Source: Pythium myriotylum
Taxonomy: Eukaryota; Oomycota; Peronosporomycetes; Pythiales; Pythiaceae
Assembly: GCA_023091665.1 (NCBI GenBank)
Contig: JALJCQ010000006.1
Span: 1,116,001 to 1,180,000, forward strand
DNA: 64,000 nucleotides
Direction of reading: 5' to 3'
Below, piece after piece: positions 50,701-62,928 of this stretch. A program made the position numbers and the translations under genes. Each line of letters starts with the position of its first letter. Within the stretch, counting starts at the first letter, position 1. Under the pieces are notes generated by a model. The model did not search any database. It saw only the letters and a program-made list of their open reading frames with translations, and was not told the origin of the DNA.

Positions 50701-51565
50701 CATCACGACGAATCAGGCGTTCGACGATGATCTTCTTACCGAACTGCTTGGGCCGAAACGCGTCACCATCTTTGTCAGCTGCATGGCACAGGATCAATTT
50801 TGTCCATTAATAATACTCATTCGGCCAAAGCCAACTTGTACCCACCGTCATTTCGAAGTGTGATACGAACGAGGGCGTTGCCATCGTGACCATGTCGAAT
50901 AAGGTTCTTGATGCTCTTCCCGCGGTGTGTACTACGAGCGCTGGCTCCGAGGCAAATCTTCAACCATCGATCAACCGAGAATCAGACAATTTGCGCTTCG
51001 CTTACGCACAACCACAAACACAAAGCCCACCTGAATAGCCGCAATGATGGCACTCTTGCCACTTCCGTTCTCGCCGGTGATGAAGTTGATATGCGGAGAC
51101 TATGAACGGGCAGGCAACGCATCACCTCAACAGAACCACCACCAATGGCTAAACAACACCTACCAACTGCACGCGAAGCTTGCGATGGCACATGAAGTTC
51201 TCACAGTAGATTTCTTCAATCACACCCATCTCCGTGCGTTTCTTCTCGCTCTGAGACGCTTCGGTCTGGGTCTCCATCAACGGCTCTTCATCCTCTGTAT
51301 CTTCGCCGTCGACCTCGCCATCAGTTCTTTCCGTGCGCTTACGCTTCCCATTTGTGGCCGCCTTGACGGCGTCGTCATCGCTGGCGTCATGTCTCTCCAT
51401 GGACTCGTCGTCATCACCTTCGTCGGCGTCGCTCGTGGTGTCTTGCGAGCCCGTGGACACGCGCGCGCCGCTGGCGCCGTACCGACGCGACTTTCTCGTT
51501 CTCCGCGACGCGTCCGCAGCGCCCTCGCCGTGGCGCGTCTTGCGCGCCTTCGCTGCGCCGGCCAT
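47703..51565 (-). CDS. SMC6: SMC6, structural maintenance of chromosomes protein 6
   Basis: ATPase subunit of the nuclear SMC5/6 complex (DNA repair and chromosome stability). Six exons deduced on the minus strand: 51565-51164, 51099-51031, 50957-50846, 50778-50606, 50539-47853 and 47787-47703. The introns are 64-73 nt, GT-AG, and the total is 1,176 codons including the stop. Exon 1 encodes an acidic N-terminus and IEEIYCENFMCHRKL. Exon 2 gives Walker A GENGSGKS (about 143-150). Long coiled coils flank a hinge near the middle. The C-terminal half has the ABC signature LSGGERS, Walker B RVMDEFDVFMD and, after the last intron, the SMC6-type end DLSALRRDPMVKIQKMDPP. That last match strongly confirms the final splice. 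Length fits SMC6. The gene is head-to-head with the BEACH gene. Confidence 0.94.
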
Positions 51566-51929
51566 CGCTGCTCGTGGCCGTCCGAAGCTTCCCGCGCCAA
51601 TTCTCGCGATGTCGAAAAAGCGCCAAAAGAGCAAACAAACCGGTTTAAAACCGGTTATTCAAGTTTAAGTTTCTGTTTGTGGTCCACGCTAAATCTTACT
51701 ATTGTGTCTTCCACATCAAAATAGGACATTGCCGTTTGCACCTGCTCCCCCAGCTGCGGAAATGGACACACACACACGTGTGAAGGTGTTCATCTGAGAA
51801 TCGGCCCCGGAGAACCAGCACGAGACACATTAGGCGCACGCGCATCGGCGTGAAGAGACCGCAGATCGCGTGGATCTGGTAGAGACGAGCCGAACGAGCC
51901 GTCGCACGCCCTCCAACTCCCTCGGCAGC
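51566..51929. promoter_or_regulatory. Bidirectional promoter region of SMC6 and the BEACH gene
   Basis: 364 bp separate the two start codons. It contains a 19-bp inverted repeat (listed separately) and a short (CA)n run at about 51765-51778. No clear Inr+FPR element was seen for either gene. Confidence 0.6.
51638..51656. promoter_or_regulatory. Palindrome in the shared promoter
   Basis: AACCGGTTT, one central A, then AAACCGGTT: 9-bp arms, exact. It lies 73 bp upstream of the SMC6 ATG. CCGGTT-type palindromes are typical of dimeric DNA-binding proteins; the binder is unknown. Confidence 0.6.
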
Positions 51930-54900
51930 ATGGCGTCCACCGAGGCGCGCGAGGCCTCCACGGGCAGCGAGCGCCTCTGCGAGATGGTGCGGCTGACGAT
52001 GGAGCTGCGGTTCAACGGCCGAGCGTACCCTCCGGAAGAGCGGCTGGAGAAGATGCAGGCCGTTCAGCGCCTGACGCGGCGAACGGCGCGCGAGCTGCTG
52101 GGAGACGACGACGACGACGACGGAGAGGCCGGGACAACGCACAAGCTCAAAGACTCGGTTGACGACCTGCTGGCCGTGGACGTGACCCCGCCGCGTGCGT
52201 TCTTCTTGTTTCGTGGCAGCGGCCGCATGCACCTGCCACTCATCGACTGGAGCGCGTTCCGTGGGTACTCGATGGCGCTCTGGATCCGCGTCGATCCGTC
52301 AGCCAAGGCCTCGTTCGAGCTCTTCCGCTTCACAAACGCATCCGCGACGCTCGGGGTCGACGCAACACTCGAATGGCAAGATAAGAATGGCGCATTGCTC
52401 ACGGTAAGGAGCTGCGCACCAACTAGCAACGACCAGAAGAGGAACCATTTCGGTGCAGCCATGGTCGCAGCGATCGCCCCTGCCGTTACCAATGCTCCAT
52501 CATCCGACTGGAGACAAGTCACGCATCGCATCCAACTGGACAGGTCCCGCTGGCACCTCCTAGTCATCTCGCACTCACTCCACTATGTCAAGAAAAGTCG
52601 TGTCTCCTGCTCTGTCGACGGTCGCCCTCAGTTCAGCGAGGTGAGCTTGTATCACCATACGTTGTTTTCCCTCGAACTCATGGGTTCTCACTAGGAACTC
52701 GTGTACCCATCGGGTCTTGTCCAAGCCACGAAGGCTTCACTGGGTGGTGGGTCTGACGCTGAAGTTCGTGTCGCGAGTGCAACGATGTACCAAGAAGAGC
52801 TTCCAGCATCAGCAGTAGAGGCTATCTTTCTGCAGGGTCCCAGTGTGTCTCTCTTCCGAAGGTGGATGTCCGTGCCAAGTGGGGCTGCCACAGAGCATAT
52901 CGTGGACATACGAGAATCCACTGTCCTAAGTCCATTTGGAACTCCAATGGAGAACGCTGTGTCCCGGGCAGCAGCTTTGAACAAGCTGCAGGTTGTATTT
53001 TCATTCAATGCTCGCGACGATATACAAGGCCACGAGGACGTCCTTGCAGACCGCTCCGTGGAATGGGTCAATGAAGGCCTCGCTGGTTCCAAAGGGAAGT
53101 GGGTGTCTCTGGAGAACGTGAATGCTACTTCTGAAGTTCTTCAACGTAATGCACGTCTCGGCAAAAGCGTTTCTCGGACAGTTAGGCAGTCGGACGATTT
53201 GAAGTCAGCATGGAATCGGCTCTTCGGTGTGGAAGCAATTCCAATATTGCTCGATTACCTCCTGGTTTCTGTTGAAGAGGTCTCACGGCTTGATCCTTTT
53301 GTCGATAACAGTGAGAAGACACTGTTTCTCCAGGAAACTGCGGAGAAGCTTATGACAGACATGCTCTGCATTTTGCGAGGCCTTCTTTTGAATCATACAA
53401 GCAACGTCCACCAGGCTCTACGAACCTACCTTCTGCACCAGTTCTACCACTCAATCCGACGCCGTACAGATGTCATCTCGTCGGCGTGGACACCTACTAA
53501 TGTTGTCGCTTGTGTAGACACTGTGAAGAGTACTCTTCGATTGATGCCTTGGAGTTTACAGGATGCACGAGATCTTAACCATCCAGTGCAGCCATCCGTG
53601 TGGTCGTGGAACCCGATTTTTGCTTCCGCTGTTCGAGCTTGGCTTCTCGATTATCGCGCATGGTCATTTCTTGACTTCAAGACCCAGTCGATTTACCACC
53701 ATCAGCTCTACAGTTTGGCATGTGAGCATCCCAAGCTGTTAAATGATCTCAATGTTGTATCGCGACTCCTTGAATCCCTCAGCCTCCACTTTCTCTCCAC
53801 ATCGCATCGCAAGCTTTCGAAAGATAAAGGTGGTAGTTCGACTCAAAATTCGAAGTACTCGGCCGAAATTGAAAAGGAACAGCATTGGAAGCTCCAGTGC
53901 ATCCAAACAATCATGGAGACATTAGAAGTTTGCCTGATGAATCAGAGTGTCTATGTGCGTGAGGTGATGGAACAAGAAATCTTGGAGACGACTTTCGCAA
54001 AAGCTAGTGATGCAAATCCCGGTCCCGCCCCAGTTTCTCCCTCGCCATCTCCGACTCTTTCAAATTCTCAAGTGGAAAGAGAGACTGGAAGTTCGGTTGC
54101 TGCCATGCAGCGAAGGAAGGGCGGTGTATTCTTCATCAGCCTGGAAAATATCATCTGGAGTGACCAGAACTCAGCAAATCATCAGTCTGCTTCAGAACAT
54201 CGCGGCGGTGAACAAAAGTCTGACGAAGGCTCACGAGAAACATCAGTCTTGCCAAACGTGCAGATTCGATTCTCCTTGCTACGTGACTTGCGCTCCGTTG
54301 TGCGTTTCCTGGCAGCATGCCCCGATCCCACTGTGTGCGTTTCCCTACTCCAGTTGCTCAGGCGCCTATCCGTTGCATACCTGGATCTTCGTTTCGGCCT
54401 TATCAGCTCAAACGTTGTAGATGCCCTTCTACTTATGCTACGTTCTTCACCAAAGGGGTCAGTCTCCCGTCAGAACAACTCCCGTGTTTCCGATCCGGCA
54501 AGTAGTTCACCTGCTGCTGAAGTTCGGATGGCTTGTGTCCCTCTTCTTATTTTTCTTCTCGACTGGCTGGAGTCTGTGGAAGGTCGAACAGTTTGGTGCG
54601 GGTTGGAGGAACATTTGCGGTCAGTCCTCAACGGGGAAGGCAATTACACACGTGGGTTCCTGGAGCTCATGATGGAGTTTTATTTTGACCCAGTGGGGCT
54701 TTCTGGTGTACAACAGAGCATTGTGATGAACGATCCATCGAAAAAGGAGTCTGTGTTGTTCCCCATGTCTCCTATCCATGGATCGAAGCCTCATGGTTCT
54801 TCCGTACATGACAGTGGTATCGTGGTCATGTCAGACGACGGCTTCCGAAGCGAGTCAGACGCTAGCGCAGTGAATACAGGGGGTAGCGGAAATGGTCTCG

Positions 54901-57900
54901 CTGCGTGGATAAAGGTTGCCACGGGATTCTGCGGAAAGAAGCTATCGTTATCGTGGGAGAAACGTGTTCAAATTGTGAGAATGGCTGCACTGCGAAGTCT
55001 TACTCCTTCCGTTGCTGGTCAAGAACCTCTGTTAGGTGGGGAGAAATCTTCATCGAGCTGTCGGGAAACTCGTGGAGATGGAGAGGAAGCGAGTGTTATG
55101 AACGTTTACGACAAGGCTGTAGCAGGAATCTTGGTACTGCCACTTCGAAGTATCTTACCTTTCTTGCCAGCATTGTTGGTGAACACCTCAGTTCATGTGC
55201 GAGATCGCGTATTGATGGAAATTAGTGTGAAGCTCAAAACTGACGACGCGCAACAAGATCACCAAATCCTGATGATGAAGCGAGATTGGATTGAAGCCCT
55301 CCTTGAACTCTTCGTTGTATGTAGCGATGGGCACGGCGAACAGACAACCGCTGAAAGTGAGGACTTGGAATCGATAGAAGAACATGCGGGACGTCGCACA
55401 GCGCTTCGCACTGGGGCTTTCAGCTTCGACGCAAACAAGACTGGAGAGGATTTGGTCGTTGATGCGATCGTGTGTTTGCTGTGTGGGGCGATGCAACACC
55501 CTCGAGGCTGGAGAGCATTCATTGATCTAATTGCAGCTCTCAAGGTCATGCAGCGCAAATACTCACCTCCGTCTTTACACGACGGATTTGCACAGGCAGA
55601 TGCCTCATCCTCTTCTATTCCAGCAGTCCTTGGGAGTGTGAAGAACATCCATCTACGAGTCTTGTTGGTGGCTCACCCCATCGACTGGCTCTGCCAAATT
55701 ACTGGAATCGTGTTGCAAAAAATGGCACGCAGCCGTATTATCCTATCGAAGATATTGACCGAGAACGTCCATAAGGTTCTTGTTCTCGTGCAAGAGGCCC
55801 TCCTTGCAAATGCTCATCAGCACTGCCCTCCAAAGCCATTGTCTAGTATCCCGAACGTTCCACAAAGAGCAAGCGGTCGGTACGTTTGGTCGGATGCGCA
55901 ACTGTTTGTTCTGAATGCTGTCCTCGACATGTGCGCACGTCTTGTCGATAGCACACATAAGGTCTACCGCAGCGGCTTGGTTCCAGGTTTGCAGATTCTG
56001 CAGTCATCGCTTTCATACGTACCCCCTGATGGAGCTGCACTTGTTGAACGAATCACCCAAATCATGGAAAAGGCTTTCCAGCAGGAGCTCAACACGGCAT
56101 CTGGAGTTCGAGTGTACGATCACATGACCCCTAGAGAAGTATTTTTGAGTGCGTTGGTCTGTCTTCGACGAGCCCTTCTTGTTCAACAAGGATCTTCCAC
56201 GGGCTCAGGCGAGCGCGACTCTGATGTGTGCGCCGCACTTCAACTTCTCATTCTGAAGCTATGCACCAGCGAGGTTTTTCTAGAAGATTTGCACAACAAC
56301 GAGCTCTCTGTCCACGTGCTAAGTGACATGTCGGAACAAAGCGCAGTTGTGGCGGTCTTAAATGCGCTTGGTGCAGTAATGAACGAGACCGAGATGCACG
56401 AAAGAGAAGAAGAGGCTGATCTTGTGCCGTTGTTTCCTTCAGCACGAGAGCTGCGCCGGCTAGATCTCGCTGAAGATGATGAATCCGCGCGAGAGAGTGG
56501 TGCAGATCTCGATCCGGACCCATTCGCAATCGCATTTGCGGGGAACATGCAGACAGCAAAGAATACTCAATCTTTTGATGACGACATTGAGAGGTCTTTG
56601 TGGGCAGCGTTGGAAGTAGAAGAGAACCGAATGCTTGAGACTTTGAAAGAATCGGTCTCCCGCGAGAAGAAGCGCTATGAGCGAATCGTTCAAGTCGTGA
56701 TCCCTAAAAAAGACGCGTGGACATGTCGGCTATGGGATTTCCAAGAGTACAAGTTCAGGTCACAACATGCGCATTCTTTCCTCAACCCCAAAACCGCCTC
56801 GGCTATTCTGCAAGAGTATGGTCGTCGAGTCGGCGTATATGAAGCACCGCTTCCTGCGCGATTGAGGAGGCCTTACGAACTTGACCTCCCTGTCACTGCT
56901 GAACAAAACAAACCCGCACCCGAAACTGAGGAAAGGAAAAGATCTGACGCAGATTCTCGACGAAGAAGATTCTCGCTCCCCCTCGAAGTTCGCCGTGCGG
57001 ATGCGCGACCCAAAGCAGGTTCAACTGATGGAGAAACTCAAGAGATCGACATGAGCGATGAAGGCCAAATGCTTCTCGAACGTGTTGGACGCGTCATTGC
57101 TGCACAAAGAGGTGGTGAAATTCAGGACATTACCAGTGAGTCAGCTGGAATTTCAGATGCTGCAGGTCAACATACAAGTTTTGTTGATGATGCTGCTGTT
57201 AATCCAACTTCCGATGATTTGGAAGGTATGGAAAAAGGCGACCGGGAGCGCTACACTGCTGAAGATGATCTGGAACAACAGCAAACGAAAGCGCAAGGTT
57301 CGGCATCTACCAATGACGATCTGTCGAATAACCTTCGTCCATCAAGTTTACCATCTGCATTATGGTATGGTACCTCTGACAGTCACAAGGAGAGTGGGCT
57401 AGATCCAAGCGAGGGAGTGGGATTAACACCAGGAGAACATACTATTGCCCAAGCGAAGTGTCGCCGCGTCGTTCCCGAGGGAATGGTAAACGGAAACCTG
57501 TATTTTTGTGCAAAGGTACTTGTTTTCGTCCCCACAAATACACCAGACACTGAGGCAGAGCCGGCGCGCGACTCTGACGAAGCTGCTCCTGGCCAGCGGC
57601 GGTGTTGGCGGTGGAAGTACAAGCACCTGTCAGCCGTGTTCCTTCGACGTTTTCGGCTGCGTGATTCTGCGATCGAAATCTTTCTTCAAAATGGTTCCTG
57701 CCACTTCCTCGACTTCCCTCACGTTGTCAAACAGCAGCGTAACGAGCTTGTTCGACTATTGTATTCATTCTTGCCTCGCAGTGTGCCAAAACAGTGGCCG
57801 GGTCGTATGGCGGGGTCGAATTTGTCTGCATTAACGAAGGCATGGCAAAATCGCCAGATCTCAAATTTCGAGTATCTTATGGGGCTGAACACATATGCAG

Positions 57901-60569
57901 GTCGAAGCTTCAATGATCTCACCCAGTATCCCGTGTTTCCTTGGGTCATCAAGAACTTCGAGAGTGACGTTCTAGACTTGAGTGATCCACACAATTTTCG
58001 CGATCTCTCAAAACCGGTTGGGGCACTTAATCCGGAACGCCTCCAAGAGTTTTGGGACCGATACAACTCATTTGATGACCCTGTTATACCGAAGTTTCTG
58101 TACGGCTCGCATTATTCTACGTGCGCGGGAGTTGTTCTCTTCTTCTTAGTGCGAATGCAGCCATTCGCCGATCTTCATCGAAAGATGCAAGGAGGAACGT
58201 TTGATTTGCCAGATCGACTGTTCTACTCCATTCGAGAGACGTGGAATTTGTGTAATTCACAGATGTCTGAGGTAAAAGAACTGACGCCTGAGTTTTATTG
58301 CGACCCCGAATTCCTCAAGAACAATAATTCCTACGAGTTTGGCAAGAGACACGACCATGTCCAAGTGAAAGACGTTCTTCTCCCTCCGTGGGCAAAGAGG
58401 TCACCAGAAGAGTTCGTGCGACTCCACCGTGCAGCCCTTGAGAGCGAATATGTGTCACAGCATCTCCATGAGTGGGTTGACCTCATTTTTGGCTTCAAGC
58501 AACGTGGAAAAGCTGCTTTAAAAGCGAACAATGTGTTCTACTATTTGACTTATTATGGCGTCGTCGACCTGGATCGCATAGAAGACCCTTTCATACGCGA
58601 GTCGATGGAGCTGCAGATCGCTCATTTTGGTCAGTGCCCGATGCAGCTCTTCAACAGCCCTCACCCGAAACGCAACCCCAACAGAAGAGTAATCAGTCTT
58701 GGGCCAGCCAACCCGCAAATACCTGTTCCTGGTGCGCCGAGCAGTACCATTCCAATCCCTTCTTCAGCATTGGTTTCCCCTGGCTTGAGATCACCAGTGG
58801 CTGCGTCTCCTGCACTCTCAGCTGGCACAAGTGTCGTGAAGCCCTTATCGTCAATGTTCCAGGACTTATCACCCAGCGCGCAAGAACAGCGCCGACATTG
58901 GAGCCCACCTTTTATGGTGAAGCCACTCGCGTCCAGTGCTGTGAGATGGATAAAGATATTTCCGGACCGTTTCTTGACTGTAAACGAACTCGGTGTTGTG
59001 GAGCTGTACAATTGGAAGTTGACGCCAAAGACACCATCCGCACCCATGGTATCCCTGGATTCCAATAACGTTCAAACTCAAGGCAATGCAGACGCTCATG
59101 TCGATGACTTCAGCGAACCAGGAACACCTGTGCCTTTGCCTGAGATTTCTACTGAAGATCATATCAGCACTCTTTCACTCCCCATAAATGTACGAGGAGG
59201 AAGTGAAGATGAAATTAAGCCAGCACAAGCCTCAATGGAAGAAGGTTCGGTAGGCGAGCAGTTGGACACGTTGAGTTCACCTCGTTTTGTTTGCCCGTGG
59301 CTGTTGGAGGTCGTTCGTGATGATTCACCATTCGACGTGGTTCCTCGAATCCCAGTTTTCGAGGACACAAGCTCCTCACCAATGCCGTTCAACCCTGGAT
59401 TCCCACCACTTGTGGCCTCATTGAATGGGCGGGTGCTAATATCTGGTGGTGCGCCAAACGGTTCCATCCAGCTTCGCATGCTGGATCTTGATAACGGTCA
59501 TGTAGTTGCAAAAGCCAGCGTTACTGGCCACGACGCCTCTGTCACGTGTTTAAGTGTGGATCGCTTCTCATATCCCAACCTCCAGCTCGGTAGTCAACAG
59601 TCCGACGGTGATGAAGTACTGGTATCAGGCTCGAAGGACATGACGCTGGGTGTTTGGCGACTTTCGCGCACGAAACCTGACCTGCTGTTTCGACCCCCAC
59701 GCATATCTTCGTCTCCAATCATGATTCTACGAGGGCACAAGTTCCCACTCATTGATTGCTGCGTTAGTACTTACCTCAATGTCGTCGCTTCATGTTCAAC
59801 CAAAGAGGCTCTCGTCCACTTCCTCCACGATGACGGTGCCGTTGCGTTCACCTTTCGCGCTGACGAAGTGCAAGCTGGGGCCTCATTTGTTGGAATCGTG
59901 GCGTCATCAAGAGGATTCATTGTTTCACTCGTGCGCTGGATTGATACGAAATCTTTGACTACATCATCAGCTTGTGTCGTTTACAATCTGGCGGGTGTCG
60001 CTGTTCTGACGAAGGTGTTTGAGGGTGAAGATGTGTCGCAATTGCAACTCTCGCGTGAGGGTGACCTTGTTATTCTTACTATGCGCGACCGAGGCGTCAT
60101 CCGTATGTGCCGTCTGGAAGAGTAAGTTTTCTCATCATCACTTTGGGTTCACTTGCGCTGACCAATCAAGTTCTCTTGTAGCTTTGCAGTTGTGCAAGAG
60201 TACGAGTCTCCGATACAGTCTGATGCTCCAGTTTGCGTTGTAGCGTTTGGTCCAGACGAGGCAACCGTTCTTGCGATCAGCGGTCACAGTGACGGCTCGA
60301 TGGTGCTCCATCTCCTGCCAGATGCGGATGGATCGGTCTCTCTTTTGGCAAACTTACGCCGGTTTCTGGGTGTAAACTCAAAGCTCAAGATGGTGAAAGG
60401 GACCGTACAACAAGCACAAAACTTGGCGTGGACAACTCTAGGGAACGCCAAGGCAGTAACAACCACAGCTCGAGATATTGCGGGCGAGGCCATAGGAGAA
60501 GCAAAATCGATTGTCAAGGGATTCATCAGCTATCTACGGCAAGGGTCGGGACCGGGACCAGGGACGTAA
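51930..60569 (+). CDS. BEACH-WD40 protein (neurobeachin/LRBA/WDFY-type)
   Basis: 2,841 aa in three exons: 51930-52640, 52695-60121 and 60182-60569. The introns are 54 and 60 nt with GTGAGC/CTAG and GTAAGT/GTAG borders, and the exon sum is divisible by three. Residues about 90-260 look like a concanavalin A/LamG-like fold (AFFLFRGSGRMHLPLIDW, GYSMALWIRVDP) that spans intron 1. A large alpha-helical armadillo-like body follows. A PH-BEACH segment is at about 1825-1912 and the BEACH domain at about 1945-2232 (SNFEYLMGLNTYAGRSFND, YPVFPWV, YGSHYSTCAGVV). WD40-like repeats follow from about 2470 (SGSKDMTLGVWRL). BEACH proteins act in membrane trafficking, autophagy and vesicle sorting. Assignment to one subfamily is uncertain. 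Confidence 0.93.
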
Positions 60570-60635
60570 GACACACGACGGTCAATCTCTTATGCACGGG
60601 TTGATGAACCAGTGCTATCACGGCGACCGGGACGC
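60570..60635. other. Convergent 3' spacer, BEACH and POT genes
   Basis: Only 66 bp separate the two stop codons, so the two transcripts very probably overlap at their 3' ends. Confidence 0.6.
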
Positions 60636-62632
60636 TTAAGTTTGTCTGCGGAACAAGTTCACGTCAGTTCCGTGTGGCCTCGTTTTTCTCGTATTAGCGT
60701 GGGACGTACTGAGCAGGGTGCGGGCAGCGCGAGGTAAAGCTGGCGAAAAGCCAGAAACAACCTGTTTGTCGGTAGGTGGTGGGACGTGGTACTCGAATGA
60801 TTGTGAAACATATACGAACGCCACCAAATTGAGCAGGACAAGCAATGCCATGACGAAGAAAATGTTCTCGAGCTTGCCGTCGTTGAGGTCACTCGTGACC
60901 CAAAACGAGAATATGCTGTTGAGTGCTCCAGCGACGATGAAACCTAGAGTAGTTGTGAGCAAATTTAGTGCCTGGCAGACGCTGCGCATGGACTCGGGTA
61001 CTTCAGAGTAGAACAAATCGTAGGCTAGGCAGACATAGAGTTAACGTGAGTTTGTGTGCAGGCCTGCACTCCACGAATACAAATAGAGACATACAAGAGA
61101 TGCTAGTGAGGATCTCGCTGATGCCGATGAGCAGATACTGCGGCGCCTGCCACCACACACTCAAATCCGACATGGGCAAAGCTTCAGCGTCACTCGCGCA
61201 GTTAGAAACAAGTCCAGCGATGGGCGGACTCGCCTTGCGTTGCTGTTCAATCCATCCAGCTACAATCATCGAGAGGAACGAGAAGAAGAGCCCCGCACCG
61301 ATCTTGCGCAGCAGAGTCGGTTGGATACCGACTGCACTCATACATGGATAGATCATCTTGTCAAAGATAGGAATGAAGACAAGGATCACAGCTGAATCGA
61401 GCACATTGAGCATTGCGGACGATATGAGTCCGTTGCCGGCGGTGCCGCCGATACGCAGGTCCATTTGGCAGCCCTGTAGCACGAAGTTGGAGCTCTGCTG
61501 ACCGTAGACTGCCCAGAAAACGATGATAATGGAAAGGTAAGGCATGAGGCGCATGACTTGCGACACGTCGTTCACCTGAGCATTCGTGAATGAGCCGCCG
61601 CTCGCGCGCGTCGCAACGCGAAGCCAGTGCGTTGAACTGCCGGAAAAGATAAGCACGACGGTGCCGTAGATTACTGAGAAGCCGCCACCCAGAGCCAGCG
61701 GCATATGCCAGGAGGGGTCGTCGACGAAGTATGAGATAGTCGTAAGCACAATGCCCGGGATGAAGGCGAGCCCTCCGCTCAACACAAAACGCCCCCGTGC
61801 GGAAAGACGCCCAGCCTCAAAGAGGACTTCGAAGAACTTGCTCAGCGCACTGCCCTTGGGAGGCACACGACGATAGCGTGCACGCCCGCCGTAGAAGACA
61901 GCAAAGGCGACGACGAAGACAGCCGACGGGATAAAGAACGACGCAAAGAAACCATACTCCTGAGAGATGATCGGTGGGATGCCGTTGACGGCAATGTTGG
62001 TAAGCACGGCATAGCTGAAGGTGGCCCCGATGTTGATGGCCCAGTAGAACCAATTAAAGAACGAGTCCTTCTCTGCGCGTTGTGCGGGCACGTCCATATC
62101 AAACTGATCGGCACCTAGGACGACGACGTTGGGCTTGATGCCGCCGGCTCCAAAGGCGACGCCGCCGAAGAGCCCGGCCATGAAGATCGGCAGCGACGCG
62201 ATCGACGGCAGAGACGCGACGACGCAGAGCGCGAGCCCCGCGAGGTAGAGCAGACAGAAGCAAACGATGGTCGCGAAGCGGCCGAGATGCCTGTCCGCGA
62301 CATAGGCGCCGAGCAGCGGTGTGAGGTACGAGAGCGACGTGAAGGCGCTGTTGAGCTCGGTCGCGAGCACGCTGTTGATGCCGAGGTTCTTGCGGAAGAA
62401 GATGGGGAGCGAGCCCGTGAGCCCGTAGTAGGCGAGGCGCTCGCAGAACTGGAGCGAGTGCACGGTGAGCGTCGCGGCGAGCGCGCGCGAGAGGGCGGGA
62501 GACGGCGCTTACCTCAGTCACGAGGATGAAGGAGCAGACGCTGACGATGATGGACTTTCTCGGCGGCGGCGGCGCGGTCTCGACGGGCAGCAGCGCGCGC
62601 GCCTCGTCATTGCGTCGCGGCGGTGGTGCCAT
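60636..62632 (-). CDS. POT/PTR-family proton-coupled oligopeptide transporter
   Basis: 620 aa, three exons on the minus strand: 62632-62513, 62448-61095 and 61024-60636. The introns are 64 nt (GTAAGC...CCAG) and 70 nt (GTATGT...CTAG), and the sum is divisible by three. Exon 1 gives a Pro/Arg-rich cytosolic N-terminus and part of helix 1. The proton-coupling motif ExxER is split by intron 1 (E40 | FCER), continuing LAYYGLTG. Further POT motifs: GAYVADRHLGRF after helix 2; GGIKPNVVVLGADQFD; SFFNWFYWAINIGA. Helices 7-12 follow with FWAVYGQQSSNF and an ending near VPESMRSVCQALN. The tail is polar. The substrate is expected to be di/tripeptides with protons, or another small solute as in plant NPF proteins. 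Confidence 0.94.
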
Positions 62633-62928
62633 GGCAGACGCGGCGGTGCACAGACAGGGCGCGAGCGAGCGAGCGTGACGCAGGGACGAGGGATGGAGGG
62701 AGGCCTCGCGTTCCGCCGCCACGCACGATGGCTCAGAATGGAACGCTGAAGAGAGGAAGATTGGACGTGTGGCACACACAAAATAGTCAATGTATACCCA
62801 ATGTATACCACCGAGTATACCACGACTCACCCCCCAAAGTATCAAATTTAGAAGACTGTTCTTTTTCGAATGTTGAAGGATCACTAACTCAGTACGTTTC
62901 TTCGAATGCAGCAACAGAGACTCAGTAC
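62633..62928. promoter_or_regulatory. Upstream region of the POT gene
   Basis: 296 bp between the POT ATG and the stop codon of the next minus-strand gene. It contains three GTATAC hexamers at 62792, 62803 and 62815, spaced 11 and 12 bp. A minus-strand CCATTCTGAG stretch near 62737 is a weak Inr candidate. Confidence 0.45.
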
